NCBI GenBank assembly: GCA_034387635.1
Contig: JAOANU010000004.1
Location: forward strand, 186,001 to 250,000
From: Rhodosporidiobolus odoratus
Lineage: Eukaryota > Basidiomycota > Microbotryomycetes > Sporidiobolales > Sporidiobolaceae
DNA: 64,000 nucleotides
Reading direction: 5' to 3'
Shown here: positions 12,143-23,950 of the stretch, in pieces
How positions within the stretch are numbered: position 1 is the first letter of the stretch
How the letters are laid out: each line of letters opens with the position of its first letter
Made by a program: the position numbers and the translations under genes
Notes under the pieces: generated by a model
What the model was told of the DNA's origin: nothing
The model's input: only the letters and a program-made list of their open reading frames with translations
Database searches by the model: none

Positions 12143-15100
12143 TCAAGACTCGTTATACCTCTGGAACGCCTTCTCCCTCAACGTCTCGCCATACGTCTTC
12201 TTCTCTTCCTGCTGGCCAACAGCCACGCCTGTAAACAGAGGGCACAGATCGTCAGCACTAGCGAAATGCAGAGAAACGAGGACGAAGACGTACCCTTGCT
12301 CGCGCCCAGACCTGCTCGCTGCTGAAACTGCGCTGCTTGAACAGGCGCTACCCGACCGTCACCCGAAGCGCCGAGACCGGCACCAGACGACCAGCCCTGC
12401 GAGCAGAGAAAGGCATGATCCACCCATCAGGAACCGTATTGACCATTTCTGGGCGACAAAGGTAAAACCCAAATTCTCCGGAAAAGCCAGCTTAAAGCAG
12501 GAAGGAGTGAGCGCCAAAGGCTACTCACCATCTTCTCCAACATCTTCAACCCCTTATTACTCTCCTCCAACCCATCCTTATTCGGTTGCTCGACCGGTTT
12601 CGGCGCCTCAGGCGCCTCAAACTTCTTCTTCCCCTTGCCGCGTACAGGCTCGTCCGACTCGCCAAGCGCTTCTCGACGAGCCGCAGCGCGGTCGACGTAC
12701 TTTGGCTTGGAAGCGGCGGTGGCGGACGCAGCAGCAGTCGCTGTGGCGGCGGCTTGCTTCTTCAGGTCGGTGGCTTTGCGGGTTGCACTGATAGCGACTG
12801 CTTCAGGGTTCGCGAGGTTGGTCTAGAGAAGGGCGGGATAGGCATTGCGGCAATTGGCGAGAGACGGCGAAAACAATAGGCAAAACACGACGTTAGTCTG
12901 GTCGAACGCTTGAGAGTGTACGAGGAGGATATGCCTTGTGCAATGCCGAGAGCTTGTTGTGTTTCTTCAGCTCCTCAATGCCCTTGAACTGGCGCTGGCA
13001 AAGGAAGCAAACGAAAGTGAAGGGACTGCCATGCTCGAACTCGAACTCGGGGTCGTCGGCCGGGATAGGCCGTTCGCTGGTTGTCGCAGGCGCAGGCTCC
13101 GTCGAACTGCTCGATTGCTGTGACGAAATCGAATATGGCGAGAAGCAAGCAGGTCAGGACCGTCTCAGTGGCAAGATATGAGCATGTCGAAGCAAGTACA
13201 GGTTGGGATGCTGCTTGTGCAGGATTGGCGGTCGGAGCACCGGTTGTAGCAGGTTTGGTGCGCAGCTCCTTCGCCTTTGTGTTCCACTTAGCGATGGACC
13301 CAGCGGCTTTGCGGCTGACGATGAGGTCGCCCTTCTTTTCTTTGCCTGCGGGAAGAAGAGTGGGTATGAATGGACTTGGGGAACATGAAAGTACGCACCT
13401 CCAAGGGGAGCAGCCGTAGCGGGAGCAGGGACAACGGAAGAAGCGGGTGCCGGTGTCACAGGCGTTGGGCCCAGTTTGACAAGGGCTTCAGCTTTGGCGG
13501 GAGAAGCAGCAGCAATAGGCTTGATGGTGATAGGCGCGATCGACCCTGCTGCAGGAAGCTCGCTAGGCATAGTCGAAGGTGCAGACTGAGGTAACGGGTT
13601 GTCGGCGGAGGCCGGGGCAGGAGGTGCGGCGATGACGGCGGCAGCGGGAAGGGCTGTTGCAGCTGCGACTGCTCGCGCCTCTTCAGGAGGCATGTCGTCC
13701 TTGATGCTGTCGAAGAATGCCTCCATGTCGGCATCAGCCTTGGCCTCTTCGACAGCCCTTGGCGCCTTGGGCACATTCTTCATGAGCTCAGCTTGATTCG
13801 GCGGAGGCGGCGGCGTCCACGGTTGAACGTAGCTTTTGTCGTCCCAATAGGCGAGTTGTTGTCCGCTGTTGCTGCTGAAGGCCCATGGCGAAGCTGCATA
13901 AACCGGAGTGAAAGAGTTCTCGTGCTTGAACGAGACGGCAGCAACGGAATTGCGGATGCGGAAACCGGTGGGGTGAAGCTGCGGGTTGAAGATGGAAGCG
14001 AGGGTCTCGCTGGCGAGCTGCGGATACTAGATCCTTAGCCGCAGCGGAGACCACGAGCAAACAGGCAGGACGTACACGGGTGTTGCTGAACTCGACAAAA
14101 GCAAAACCCCAGCTACTCCTCGATGCGCGATCCTTCGCGACATAGACCTTCTTGATGCCACCTCTGGTAATCTCGTGACTCGCCCGTCCGCCGACACGAT
14201 ACAATCCGGAGACGATGTCGTCCTCGTTCGTAAGCGGGTCGAGCCCACGGAAGAGAAGAATATGCGAAGGCGTAGAACCGATGTCGCGGGTACCATCGTT
14301 AAGATAGAATGACTGACTGCCGCCTCCTGCAAGACGTATCTCGTTAGGCCGAGCGGAAGGGTATAAAAGGAGTAGGTGTACCTTCCGATCGACGTTGGTC
14401 TTCAGTCAACCTCGCCTGCGCACCTTGATCTTCCCTCCAGCCTCCGGTCTTTTGGCTGTAGTTGATCTTGATCCGCATGCCATCGTCGGGACCAGGACCG
14501 TTCCTAGTCTTCCACGGGATGCTGGGGAAGTTGGGCTCGATGAAAGCGCGAGCGTGTTCGACGGAGCTGAAGCTGGCGAAGCCGTATCGCTTGGAAAGAC
14601 CCGTTGCACGGTCCATGATTACGGTAGTCGAGTCGATCGAAGCGCCCATGTCCTCGAGGAACTGGCGCAGTTGCACATCGGCAACATGCGGTGGAAGTCC
14701 AAGGAGAATGACGGAATTCGAGGGAGCTTCGGGTTGAACAGGCTTCCTGCCAGTAGAGGGAGCCGCTCCTGTATCTTGAGCGGTGGACTGCTGCGGCTGG
14801 GAAAGATAGGCTGGTTGACCATACGGCGGATGGCCCGTTTGCTGCGGGTAACCCTGGTGATGCTGGTGAGAAGGCGCAGAGGGAGAGTAGGGATCGTATG
14901 GCGAATGATTGTCTGCTCGCGAGCGATCGTAGTCCTGCGCATGGAACACATCAGGTCTATATCTTGCGAAGGAGCGGGACAGGCTGACCTCGTAGCGCCC
15001 TCGCTTTGGCTCCCTGTCGTCGTCTTCCCAATGAGGTCGCCCCCTCGCACCGCCATAGCCGCCTCCGCCGCGGTCGTCGCCGAAATCCCGTTCGTTTCTA

Positions 15101-15299
15101 CCTCCATAGCCACCGCCATAGCCTCCCCTGCCTCCTCTGCCACCGCGTTCGTCGCGCTGAAAGTGAGAGCGGTCGTCAAAGTTGCGATCTCTTCGTTCTT
15201 CGCGAGGGTGTCTGTAAGGGTCGCTGTAACGGGTAGAAGGGTCAGATCCTTGTTCTGCTCACCCTGGCCTTCTGGACTAGCTCACTTGTAGCCTGACAT
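12143..15299 (-). CDS. RBM5/RBM10-like splicing factor (RRM, RRM, C2H2 finger, G-patch)
   Basis: RNA-binding protein of the spliceosome-associated RBM5/6/10 group. Exons 15299-15286, 15223-14382, 14326-14076, 14017-13399, 13345-13200, 13117-12935, 12822-12529, 12396-12294 and 12228-12143 give 845 aa. The first exon is 14 nt. Order: Arg/Gly-rich N-terminus; Gln/Tyr-rich stretch; RRM1 about 175-255 (SVILLGLPP, RYGFASF); RRM2 about 300-400 (ILLFRGLDP, WGFAFVEF); Ala/Pro-rich linker; KWNTKAKEL; C2H2-like finger CFLCQRQF...HNKLSALH (about 650-685); YVDRAAARREALGE; G-patch MGWSSGAGLG...RAGLGASKG (about 780-817). This order matches the family. The intron after the zinc finger seems to use a GC donor (GCATAT at 12934). 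Its target in this fungus is unknown. Confidence 0.88.
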
Positions 15300-15852
15300 G
15301 GCGATATGAAGCTGATCAAGGATGCAACCCCTTCCCCATCTCTTCTCATTCCTCACCCTGAACGCAGCTTAGGCTCGGCGAAGCAGACTGACCACGAGAA
15401 CACCCGTGAAGGGCTTCTTGCGCTGGCTCAGTCCATCTCCGCAGGCTCTCACCTACTTACCGACCTTGAGGACAAGGCCCCGCTCGGCCCTCTTTGATCT
15501 CTGCTGCCTTGTTCTGACAGCAGCCGGCGCCCGCTTGTCCTCGTGTACAACTGCGCGCAAGCGATGGGCTAGGCCAGCTAACGCTTGTGCAAGTGCTGCT
15601 CATGTCCTCCTGCTGCGTTTTCCCGTTCTTGTCTTCCCTTCTCCTCGTCTGCTTTTCTACCTTTCTCTAGTTCTCGCTGGTCGAGTCCCTTTTCCGCCTT
15701 TTATACCGCGCGTCAAGACTTTAGACCCGGCGTCACTTCTGTTCTTCCTACACCAGGTGCGCCACTCAGGTTTTTCTTCTCTCGACAAACCGCCTGACCT
15801 GCCTTTTCACACCATAGTCCCACTCCCTTACCCGCCTACCAACCCTCTCGCC
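15300..15852. other. Divergent intergenic region with CT-rich leader
   Basis: 553 bp between the splicing factor (-) and the membrane protein (+). The part before 15853 is CT-rich, as expected for a basidiomycete promoter and 5' leader. The frame of the downstream gene stays open back to 15406, so an earlier start is possible but has no supporting motif. Confidence 0.4.
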
Positions 15853-17241
15853 ATGTCTCCTCGGCGCACTCCACCCTGCCTCACTGTCCGTATCCCCGGC
15901 AAGCCCATCGGACATCACACTCGCAACGCCTCAGCGCCTGCCTTCGGTATCTCGACCTACTCGCACCGCTTCCATCGCACGAAGGTCTCGCAGGACTCGC
16001 CGACGAGGGAAAAATGCGGCTGTCCCCGTGGCTCGCCGGATTCCAACTGCTTCACCCAGCTAGAAGGCGCCGCGGTCGCGATGGCTCAGGTTGGCTCAAG
16101 AGCCCCGTCTCGTCTTCTCGTTCACCCTTCGACCTCGGGTGTTGGGTCAGACGACAACCTCAGATCTCACCTTATACCCATCTCCGTTGGCGTGCAACCA
16201 CCCACCCCGGACCCCTCCTCCCTTCCAGTCTCAGCCACTCCTTCTCCCTCTACTCGTCGCCATTCCCGTTCAGCCGAATCGCCCGACAACCGCGCCGTCA
16301 AGCAATCCCGCCGCGTAGCTTCCATCTACTCTGTCACTTCGTCCGCTGGCATCGATAGTAACGACCCGGGGTCGCTCTACCTCCGCCCCGACCTCACCGG
16401 CGCTTCCTCCCTCACTCTCGCCCAACTCCCTCGCACCGTCAGTCTCGAAGATCTCACCATCACCACCCCTGGCGACCGCAGCCTCTCTGCTACCAATGCG
16501 GTCGAAGCCCTCTCTTCCGACCCTTCTCACTGCCACTCTCGTCGTAGCCTTTCTTCTTCATCCTTCGCACACTCGACCGCTTCGCCCTCTTCGCCCCGTC
16601 TCGCACCTTCACTCGCCGACTCTCGCCTGACCCTAGCTTCTCACGCCGCCCCACCGGCTCGCCAACCCACGTCGCTCCCGGACTACATCTCGCACCGCGC
16701 CCCTTCCTACGTCCCCGCCTCTACTCGCAACCGCGAAGTTGTCGGTGCCGGCCCCGGAGGCCGACGCGAGACTGAAGCCGATAAGCTCAAGCGCCTATAC
16801 TTGTGCCCTTGGGAGGGGACTGCGCCGCACTCGGTCGTTGTGGGCACCGGCGGTGGTTCTCGTCCCCCGGCTTCTTTCGCTGCTGCTCCGACGCGGTCTC
16901 GCAGCTTGAGGTCTCGTACCGGCACCGAAACCATCGCGACGAGTAGCAGTCGAGATCCCGAGAAGGGTGGATCTTTCGAGCAGGGGATGGCGGATGATCG
17001 GCGGATTGAGAAGGCACCGACCAGGGCTGAACAGCGGCGCAAGAAACTCCTCGTCCACCTCGTGGTGGTCTTCCTCGCAGCCGTCATTTTTGCCGACTTG
17101 CTCGTGCTCAATATTAGGGTGTTCACAGGGAGGGACGCGTATCTCAGTGAGTAGATTGCTTGTGTAGCTTTTTGCATTCTACCTGTATCGACTAGATCTG
17201 TCTTCTCTCTCCGCCGTGCAGCTGCTCTGCTGTCTATGTGA
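15853..17241 (+). CDS. Ser/Pro-rich protein with C-terminal membrane segment, unknown function
   Basis: No family was recognised. The protein is about 430 residues of Ser/Thr/Pro/Arg-rich, probably disordered sequence, followed by a basic stretch (TRAEQRRKK) and one hydrophobic segment LLVHLVVVFLAAVIFADLL close to the end. This looks like a tail-anchored or single-pass protein with a large cytosolic domain. Two endings are possible. Without splicing it stops at 17154 (433 aa). A perfect GTGAGT donor at 17147 and a CAG acceptor at 17221 would give exons 15853-17146 and 17222-17241 and a 437 aa protein ending TALLSM; I prefer the spliced form. The ATG at 15853 follows a CT-rich leader. Confidence 0.6.
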
Positions 17242-17587
17242 CCTCCGTTGCGTGAGCAGTGCCTGATCTTCTACTTCATACTCGACATTCCTCCTCCCGG
17301 ATTCATGAGATTCTCGATCCAACTCTCCGTCTCCTGCCCTGGCATATCCTCCTCAAACGCCTTCAAGACCGTATCCTCCATCCTGGCCCTCGTATACAAC
17401 CTTAGTCTCCCCTAATTCGATACCATTTTGGCGTCCGCGAATTGATGCTGCAGGAAAGCGATCAAGAAAGCAAAGTCTGAGGGTACGCAACAGAGCGAGT
17501 AAGAACTGATCTTCTTGCAAAAAAGAGCCCCTATCTAAGCAGAAAAAGACGACATGATACAGACCCGAAACAGAACCCAACAACCTT
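17242..17587. other. Convergent 3' intergenic region
   Basis: About 350 bp between two converging genes. No open frame, RNA gene or repeat was recognised; it should hold the two 3' UTRs. Confidence 0.4.
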
Positions 17588-20500
17588 CTACTCTGTAAGC
17601 TTGAAAGGATAAGAAACGTAAGACTCGTAGCTCGACTCGAGTGCGGGATCGGCGGTGGTTCTCAGCGCTCTGCGAAGGAGGGAATGAGCCAGGGTGGGTT
17701 GAGAAGGTCAGCCCAGAACTCTCGGTGACTCTGCATCTGCGTCGGGTCGCAGCAAGCCGCGAATGGACAACAGCGAGACAAGCAACGAGAAAGGAGCGGA
17801 AGGGAACGCACCGAATCAACACCCTATACTCCCCACCACCCTTCAACCTCTCTCCAAACTCGACCTCACTTGGCACAAAACTTGTAACGATCTCACTGTA
17901 CCCATGTGGCGGGGAGTTCACCAAGTAGTCTCTCGCTACGAGTGTGGAATGGAAGATGATACCGAGGATGCGGGTATCGGAGTAGAGTCGGGGGTGTCCT
18001 TTTGGGTTGGAAGGGGCAGGGGAGGATTGGAATTGGTTGGAAAGCGAGGGGGAGGAGAGGGAGAGTGAGGTCTTGAGGCTGAGGTGAGAAAGGAGGGAGC
18101 CTGAGTCTGCTGAGGTGCCAAGAGAAAGATCGAGCGAGAGAGCGTGGAGACGAGGGTGCGGGCGAGGGTGAGGGTGTGGGGCGGAGAGAGCGAAAGGGAC
18201 TGGATCACGTTTACGCAGTTTGGCCATACGGGCAGAGGTAGAGTCGTCCGTGGAGTAGGAGGATGTAGAAGAGACAGTGCGTTCCGAAGGGATAGTCGCA
18301 GGGAAAGACGTGTTCGCAGCAATGAGGTCGATGGAAAGGAAGCGAGTTCCGGCTGTGCAATGGCGGCGGTTTTGGTCAGCTTCGTTGTCCATTTGCACAG
18401 CTCGGGAATGTCTGTCGCTCGCGTACCTGCCAACCTCGTATAGATGTCGAATCCAGTAGTATACCCATACGAGTTGGCCTTGATCTGGTAGTCCGACCCA
18501 GAAGCGATAAAAGGGTACTTGACGTCCCCGTAGATGGTTGCCGAGGTGTCAAAGACTGTGCGTCACGATGACGAAGTCGGCAACCTCGTCAGTCCCTTCC
18601 GCTCACACAGACATGAAAAAAGAAGGATCAGAGGACTGGAAAGAACTCCTACGCACCAGGCATATCACTCATCTTAGCCGCCAACCCAAAGTAAGGGACA
18701 CTCAAGCTCTCTCTCATCCCGCCGAGAGTGACCGCTATGCCAGTCACCTCCACAAACCCGCTATAAAACGGGAACCGAGTCATCTGGCTCCTGGCCAGTC
18801 GAGGTGGAGTGATCGAGACGGTGACCGTTCCAGTCATCCCGGGTAGGACGAGCAGAACGCGCGTGGAGAAGCTGATTCGAGCGGCGGAGGGCACGGAGAG
18901 GATTCGAGGATTCGGGGCCGGGATTATATCGTCGGCTGCGGAGGTGGTGTAGGTTGTGATCCCTTCAGCGGAGGAGGAGGAAAAGGTATACGACATGGGG
19001 TAGGAGTTGGTATTTCTGATAGTCAGGGTATGGGAAGGGGTGAAGTAGGTGGTATCGTTTAGGGTGAGTTCGAAGGGCGTAAGTATGGTCCCAGTCGCGA
19101 GGGCTTTGTCGACTTGTAAAAGTCCTGCGAGGCAAACAGGAAGGCAACATCGATCACCTCAGCTCCAGCATGAAGAGCAGGGAAGAAGGGAACAAAAGCC
19201 TCCCGAGCTACTCACCTCCACCTTGCGACAGAACGGAGTCAGCCGTCGTCGAGTTGACAGTCGTGTAAGTCTTCTTCGCCGTGGTAGCAAGCAAAGCCCT
19301 GACATCCGTAGGACTCAGCCCTTTCCTCTGGCTAAGAAGGAGGGCGACAGCTCCAGCTGTTCCAGAAGCGTCAGCCTGCGGATAACGACCGAAGGAAAGA
19401 GGGGATGGACGTACAGACGAATGGACACGACATGCTCGTCCCGCTGATGACGCCGACTCCTCCCATTGATAGCGGAAAGGTGGAAAGGATGTTACCTCCC
19501 GGCGCAGTGAGCGAAGGTTGGCCGAGCAGCTCAAAAGTAGGTCCATACTCGGAGTAGTAGCTTTGGTGAGTGCGAGGTACGACAGCTCGTTAGTATTCGC
19601 GCTCGCAGATGGAGGGATGCGGATGAAGCAAGAAGCCATGTGGGGGTATAAACGCACGAAACGACCCCCCCACCCTCATTATCCACCACCCCGACCACCA
19701 TCCCCGTGTCCTGAGGAAAGCTGACGAACACCCCTCTCGGCCTCTTCAGATAGGCCTCGAGAAGTTTATCGCCTTCTTCGTAGCGCAACGAGGCGAGACC
19801 GACGAGACCGGGGTAGGTTGAGGCGGTTAAGTAAGGGATCTGATTACCGCTTGATGGAGAATTATAGATTAGGATGATTTGACTAGTCGCATCAAGGAAG
19901 GCGTGGACGGGTATGATTGCAGAGAAGAGAGAAGAAAAAAGTCAGCCTTGCGCTTAGGTTAGAACGAGAGAGACAGATTGGGGTGACGAGAGAGGCTGTA
20001 GCACTCACGCTCCACGATTCATCGCATTCGCCACCTTCTGATCAAAAGTACAAGTCCCCCTCTTGATAACCGTCACTCTCTTACTCAAATCCAACCCTTC
20101 AGGCAACGCCTCGCACGCGTCGTCCTCGATGGACGGGTCGGTACTGGTGAAGTAGAGACGAAGACCGGTTTTGGGGTAGGTGAAGGGTAGGTTGGAGAGG
20201 CCGAGAGGGGAGGCTGAAAGGTAAGGGAGGGTGAAAGGGGGGGAGACGGAGGTGAGGGGGTAGGCTGGTAGGGTGGCGACGTCGCTGTGGGTTACACGAG
20301 ACGTCAGCACACAGTCTACAAAGGCCGCGAACACCTCATGCGGGGCGAACAAAGCAGGAAGTCACGAAGAAAGGCAGGAAAAAGGAGACGCACACCGACC
20401 CTACGCTAATCCCCCCTTCGGTACTCGCAGGTCCACTCCCAAAGAACAGTCCCTCAGCTCTATCATTCCCCGCACTAATGACCACAACTCTCCCCTCCTT

Positions 20501-21939
20501 CTTGACCAATCTCTCCACAACAACCTGACTCGGACTAGCACCTAGCCATCCAATATTCGACCCAAGGGACATGGAGATGACGTCGCAGTCGTCTTGACTG
20601 GCTTGTAACAAGGCAGCGACGACCAAGTCCTCCGAGGTCGATTCGGTGCAATCAAAGACCCGGTAGTGTCCCACGGTAGCTTCAGGCGCGACGCCTGAAA
20701 AGCCGAGCGAAGAAGCGCGAGAAGTAAGGATACCGGTGACGTGGGTACCGTGCTCCGTACAGTTGGTATACGGGTCTCCCGAAACGGGCGTCGAGCCGCT
20801 CGAGGGATCACCGGAGGAAGTGACGAAAGACGCTCCGAAAGAGATGGGACAGCCGGAACCGAAGCAGCCGCCGAGGAGGGGGTTCTGCTCGATCAGAGGC
20901 TGTCAGTACGCACCTGGTGAGCACAACGGGGAAGGGCAGCGGACAAGGTAATCCACCCCAGTGTCGATAACCCCAACCTTGACCCCGGCGCCCAGGATGC
21001 CCTGTGCATGTAACTTCTCGACCCCGGTCATGAGGTGCGGACCAAACGTGTCATTCGAATAGCTGTGACCGCTCGAGGCGCGGCGGGTCAGAGAGGCTGC
21101 AAGGGCGGAGGAGGAGAGAGAGCCGGAGGCAACGGGGAGGTTTTCGGGAGTGACTGGGCGAGGTGCGGGGATGAGGCGGAGGGGCCAAGCGCGCTGAACG
21201 AGCCAGAGACCGGGTTGCAAAGAAATTCGTCATCGGGTGCCAATGGCCAGAAGCGAGGGGTGGGCGATGGTGGACAGAACGGTTGAGAAGGTCAGTGTGA
21301 GTAGACCCTGCTCCGAGCATAACCGCCTCTCGCTGCGCCTACACGCGCCGTTCCTCGGTCATGAGGCGTACCTTGATCCCCTTGACGCCCTCCAAACCCC
21401 TGACGATTCCTTCCGTAGCCTCCCTCCCACCATTGACCAGACTCTTCAGGATCCCCTCGTCCTGCACACTGACTACCGCGCCTGTGAACATTTTCGGGTT
21501 GGTAGAGAAAGTTCTTTGAGCAGTGAGAGAGGGGAGGGAGAGGGTCAGGGCGAGGTCAAAGGGCACGGGAGAGGATGAGGAGCGAGAAGAAGCAGGAGAG
21601 GATGAGGATGGAGGAGATGCGAGGTGAGTGAGGATGGAGTCGAGAAGCTATAAGCGGGGCACAGGGGTCAGTAGCCTATCAGTACTCCTTGGTAGCAAAG
21701 GAAACGACACAGCGAGAAGGACGACTTACTTGAACCACTCCCCCACTTCTCTTGACCAACTCTTGATCGTCCTGTTCAACCTCGATCATGAATTTGCCGG
21801 GTACGATCCTCTGGCCTCGATACACCTGTCCCGCTGTATTCCGACTATCCCGTCTGGACTGACGGTCTGCGAACGCTGCTGAAGCTGAACCGGCGCAAGA
21901 GAGGAGAGCGAGAGTGAGGTAGGCGAGAGTGGCTCGCAT
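17588..21939 (-). CDS. Secreted subtilisin-like serine protease with PA and Fn3-like domains
   Basis: Peptidase S8 of the large Vpr/C5a-peptidase-like type. Twelve exons with matching phases (21939-21730, 21647-21372, 21193-20945, 20884-20394, 20284-20009, 19882-19658, 19560-19415, 19356-19216, 19124-18657, 18555-18427, 18352-17812, 17669-17588) give about 1077 aa. The signal peptide is MRATLAYLTLALLSCAGSA. The catalytic triad is present: Asp about 239 (VGVIDTGVDY), His about 290 (EHGTHVTG) and Ser about 618 (SGTSMSCPF). The long His-Ser gap holds a protease-associated domain (VIKRGTCTFDQKVANAMNRGAQIILIYN). An Fn3-like region follows (SHTLTIRNTNS, MTGTVTVSI). The C-terminal part has a Ser/His-rich basic insert and ends LTE. 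A secreted or wall-associated protease is expected; substrates are unknown. Confidence 0.88.
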
Positions 21940-22404
21940 GGCTTGGGTCGCGCCCTGGGTGGGTGTATTGGAGTCTAATGTAAGGGTATGCGAGGTGTTC
22001 AAGGTATTCTATCGAGGTGATGAGCTGGTACAAGGTGAGAGTCGAGCGAGAGTTGATTATCTTTTGAGGGACCAAGCGGGTAAATCGAATCAGGGTGCAG
22101 GTGAGTGGGAGCGCTCAAAGTAAGCCACCCTGATTGCGAGACCGACCGCCTAATCAGAGAGAGGAAGAACCGAGCAGGAAAGGATGATGAAGGTCGACGG
22201 AGAAAGACACAAGGAGACTCAGTCTCGACTTGCAGAATCACCACGAGAACGAACTCGAAATAGCACCAGCAGGAAACATCCCTCACCCTGCAACGAGAGC
22301 TTAGACGCGACTCAACAATGTCGACCTCTCGTTCGAGGAGAAGCCAACTTGTATAAAGCACTTCTTTCAGCTTCAGCTTGTCGAACTATGTGGGGCAAGA
22401 CACT
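21940..22404. other. Subtilase promoter region
   Basis: 465 bp between the subtilase start and the proteasome gene stop, both on the minus strand. It must contain the subtilase promoter. No RNA gene or repeat was recognised. Confidence 0.35.
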
Positions 22405-23510
22405 CTACGCCGCAGCCGCCACTTCTGCTCCAGCTGCTACGATACCCGGTCCCGCTGCTGGTGCCGGCGCTTGAGGTTGAACCGACGACGCTGGGTCGAG
22501 CGAGGCGGGGTCAAACAGGGAACCGTCGAGGTTGATGCGTCGGACTCCGTCTTTGTCGGCGACTGCGCATCCGAGGATGAGAGTAAGCGCGAGTCAAGGA
22601 GAAAAATGGACGAAACGGAGACGAGAGGAAAGGAGAGGCAGACCCACCGCGAATAGTCCACCCGCTAAAGTTGACGATAAACCTAACCTCCAACTCGTTG
22701 ATGCATTTCCTCAACAGCTCCAACCCCTCCTCCAACGTCCCCTCAGGGTTATGCCACCTGTCCATCGTACTCAGCGCAAAGTAGGCTCCGTATCCATGTG
22801 CGGCGTAAGGGACGGTACCGAGGGTGCCGAGGTAGTCAATCCAGTACAGCGAAGGGGTGGACGAGGTCGGGTCAAAGCCGCCGAGGAGGAGGTTGACAGA
22901 GTAGGGTTTGCGCGAACGGAGGGATTCGGCGATTTGGGTGCGCACCCACGAGGCGGCAGAAGGAGGGCGGAGCGGGATGTGGTTGCTGTGTACGGTTGGC
23001 ACAGGCAGGAGAGCGTGAGCCGGAGGTTTGCCATAGAGCAGAGTGAGTACAGAAGGATAAAGCATGCAGATGGTCAGCTAAAAGATAGAGACGTGGGAAG
23101 GAAAAAGGGTTAAGGGGAAAAGGCGAACCGGATCTGGTACAGCCTCAGATTCCGTTCGACGTATTCCGCGAACTGGACCGTGTCTCCCGGTTCACCCGAG
23201 TCTGTCGAGAGTCAATGCAAGGTCAGGTCATATCGGCCCGTGTATGGAAGATAGGTGACGCGGCGGCAGAAGCGGTGGGGGTGAGGGAGTGGGAAGACGG
23301 GCGAAGGACCTACAGGCCATGACCAGATGCTTTCCGAGTTCCTTTTGCTTGTCTTCAGTTGCCTTCATCTTTACGATTGAGCGGGCGGCGTTCATGTCGC
23401 TGGCGAAGAGGACGTAGTCTTTGCCCGTGATACCGAATGAGACTGCGGTTCAAGCAGGACTGGGTGAGTAGAGCTTATTGGATGTACTGCGGGACTGACT
23501 CACCTTCCAT
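22405..23510 (-). CDS. PRE1: 20S proteasome subunit beta-4 (PRE1/PSMB2)
   Basis: Structural, non-catalytic beta subunit of the 20S proteasome core. Five exons; the first is only 7 nt (23510-23504). The joined protein is about 230 aa. It starts MEVSFGITGKDYVLFASD, and further family strings are YSGEPGDTVQFAEYVERN, SVNLLLGGFD, YWIDYLGTL, HGYGAYFALSTMDR and LRKCINELEVRFIVN, ending with IRVADKDGVRRI. There is no catalytic N-terminal Thr, as expected for this subunit. An Ala/Pro/Gly-rich tail of roughly 40 residues follows, longer than I expect for this subunit. It sits divergently to the OMA1-like gene, 440 bp away. Confidence 0.92.
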
Positions 23511-23950
23511 GGTTGAGTGTAGTTTGAGAACAAGATGTGGAGGGAATCAGAGAGCCGAATGATGAAAACCAACTCTCGTCTCGTCCCTCGTTGTGAAGTA
23601 CAAATAGCATGTATAGGTATACTAAGCTACTTTAGGATTTATGTACACCTCGGCTAGTGTATCGAGAGCCAGCAAGGAAGGGTGTCTTCGTGTTTTTTCC
23701 CCTTTCAAGGCTTCTCCTGTCGCGCATCCTCCCCTCGATCCCGTCTATCAACGCCAGCCCAGATTGGAGCGTGTCGAGTGTCGAGCAGACTGTACACGCC
23801 CTCCGTAAGAATCCCTGCTGCTCCCGTGTTACCCGATCCGCCCGTAACCTCTGACTCGCTTCCAGTAGTAGTTTTCCTCCTCGATCTCTTCCCGTCTTGT
23901 CAGCTCACACCCCTACTCAACATCATCCGACCGCAGAGGGCTGAGGAACC
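23511..23950. promoter_or_regulatory. Divergent promoter region, proteasome subunit / OMA1-like gene
   Basis: 440 bp between two start codons that face away from each other. Both genes concern protein quality control, but no shared factor site, such as a proteasome-associated control element, was recognised with confidence. Confidence 0.35.

Noticed and set aside
14949..14990. Possible intron in the RBM5-like gene (GTCAGC...TATAG)
   Set aside because: Splicing there breaks the frame, whereas reading through keeps one continuous frame into the Gln-rich region.
15406..15852. Extended N-terminus of the Ser/Pro-rich membrane protein
   Set aside because: The frame is open, but the sequence looks like a CT-rich leader and lacks any domain or signal.
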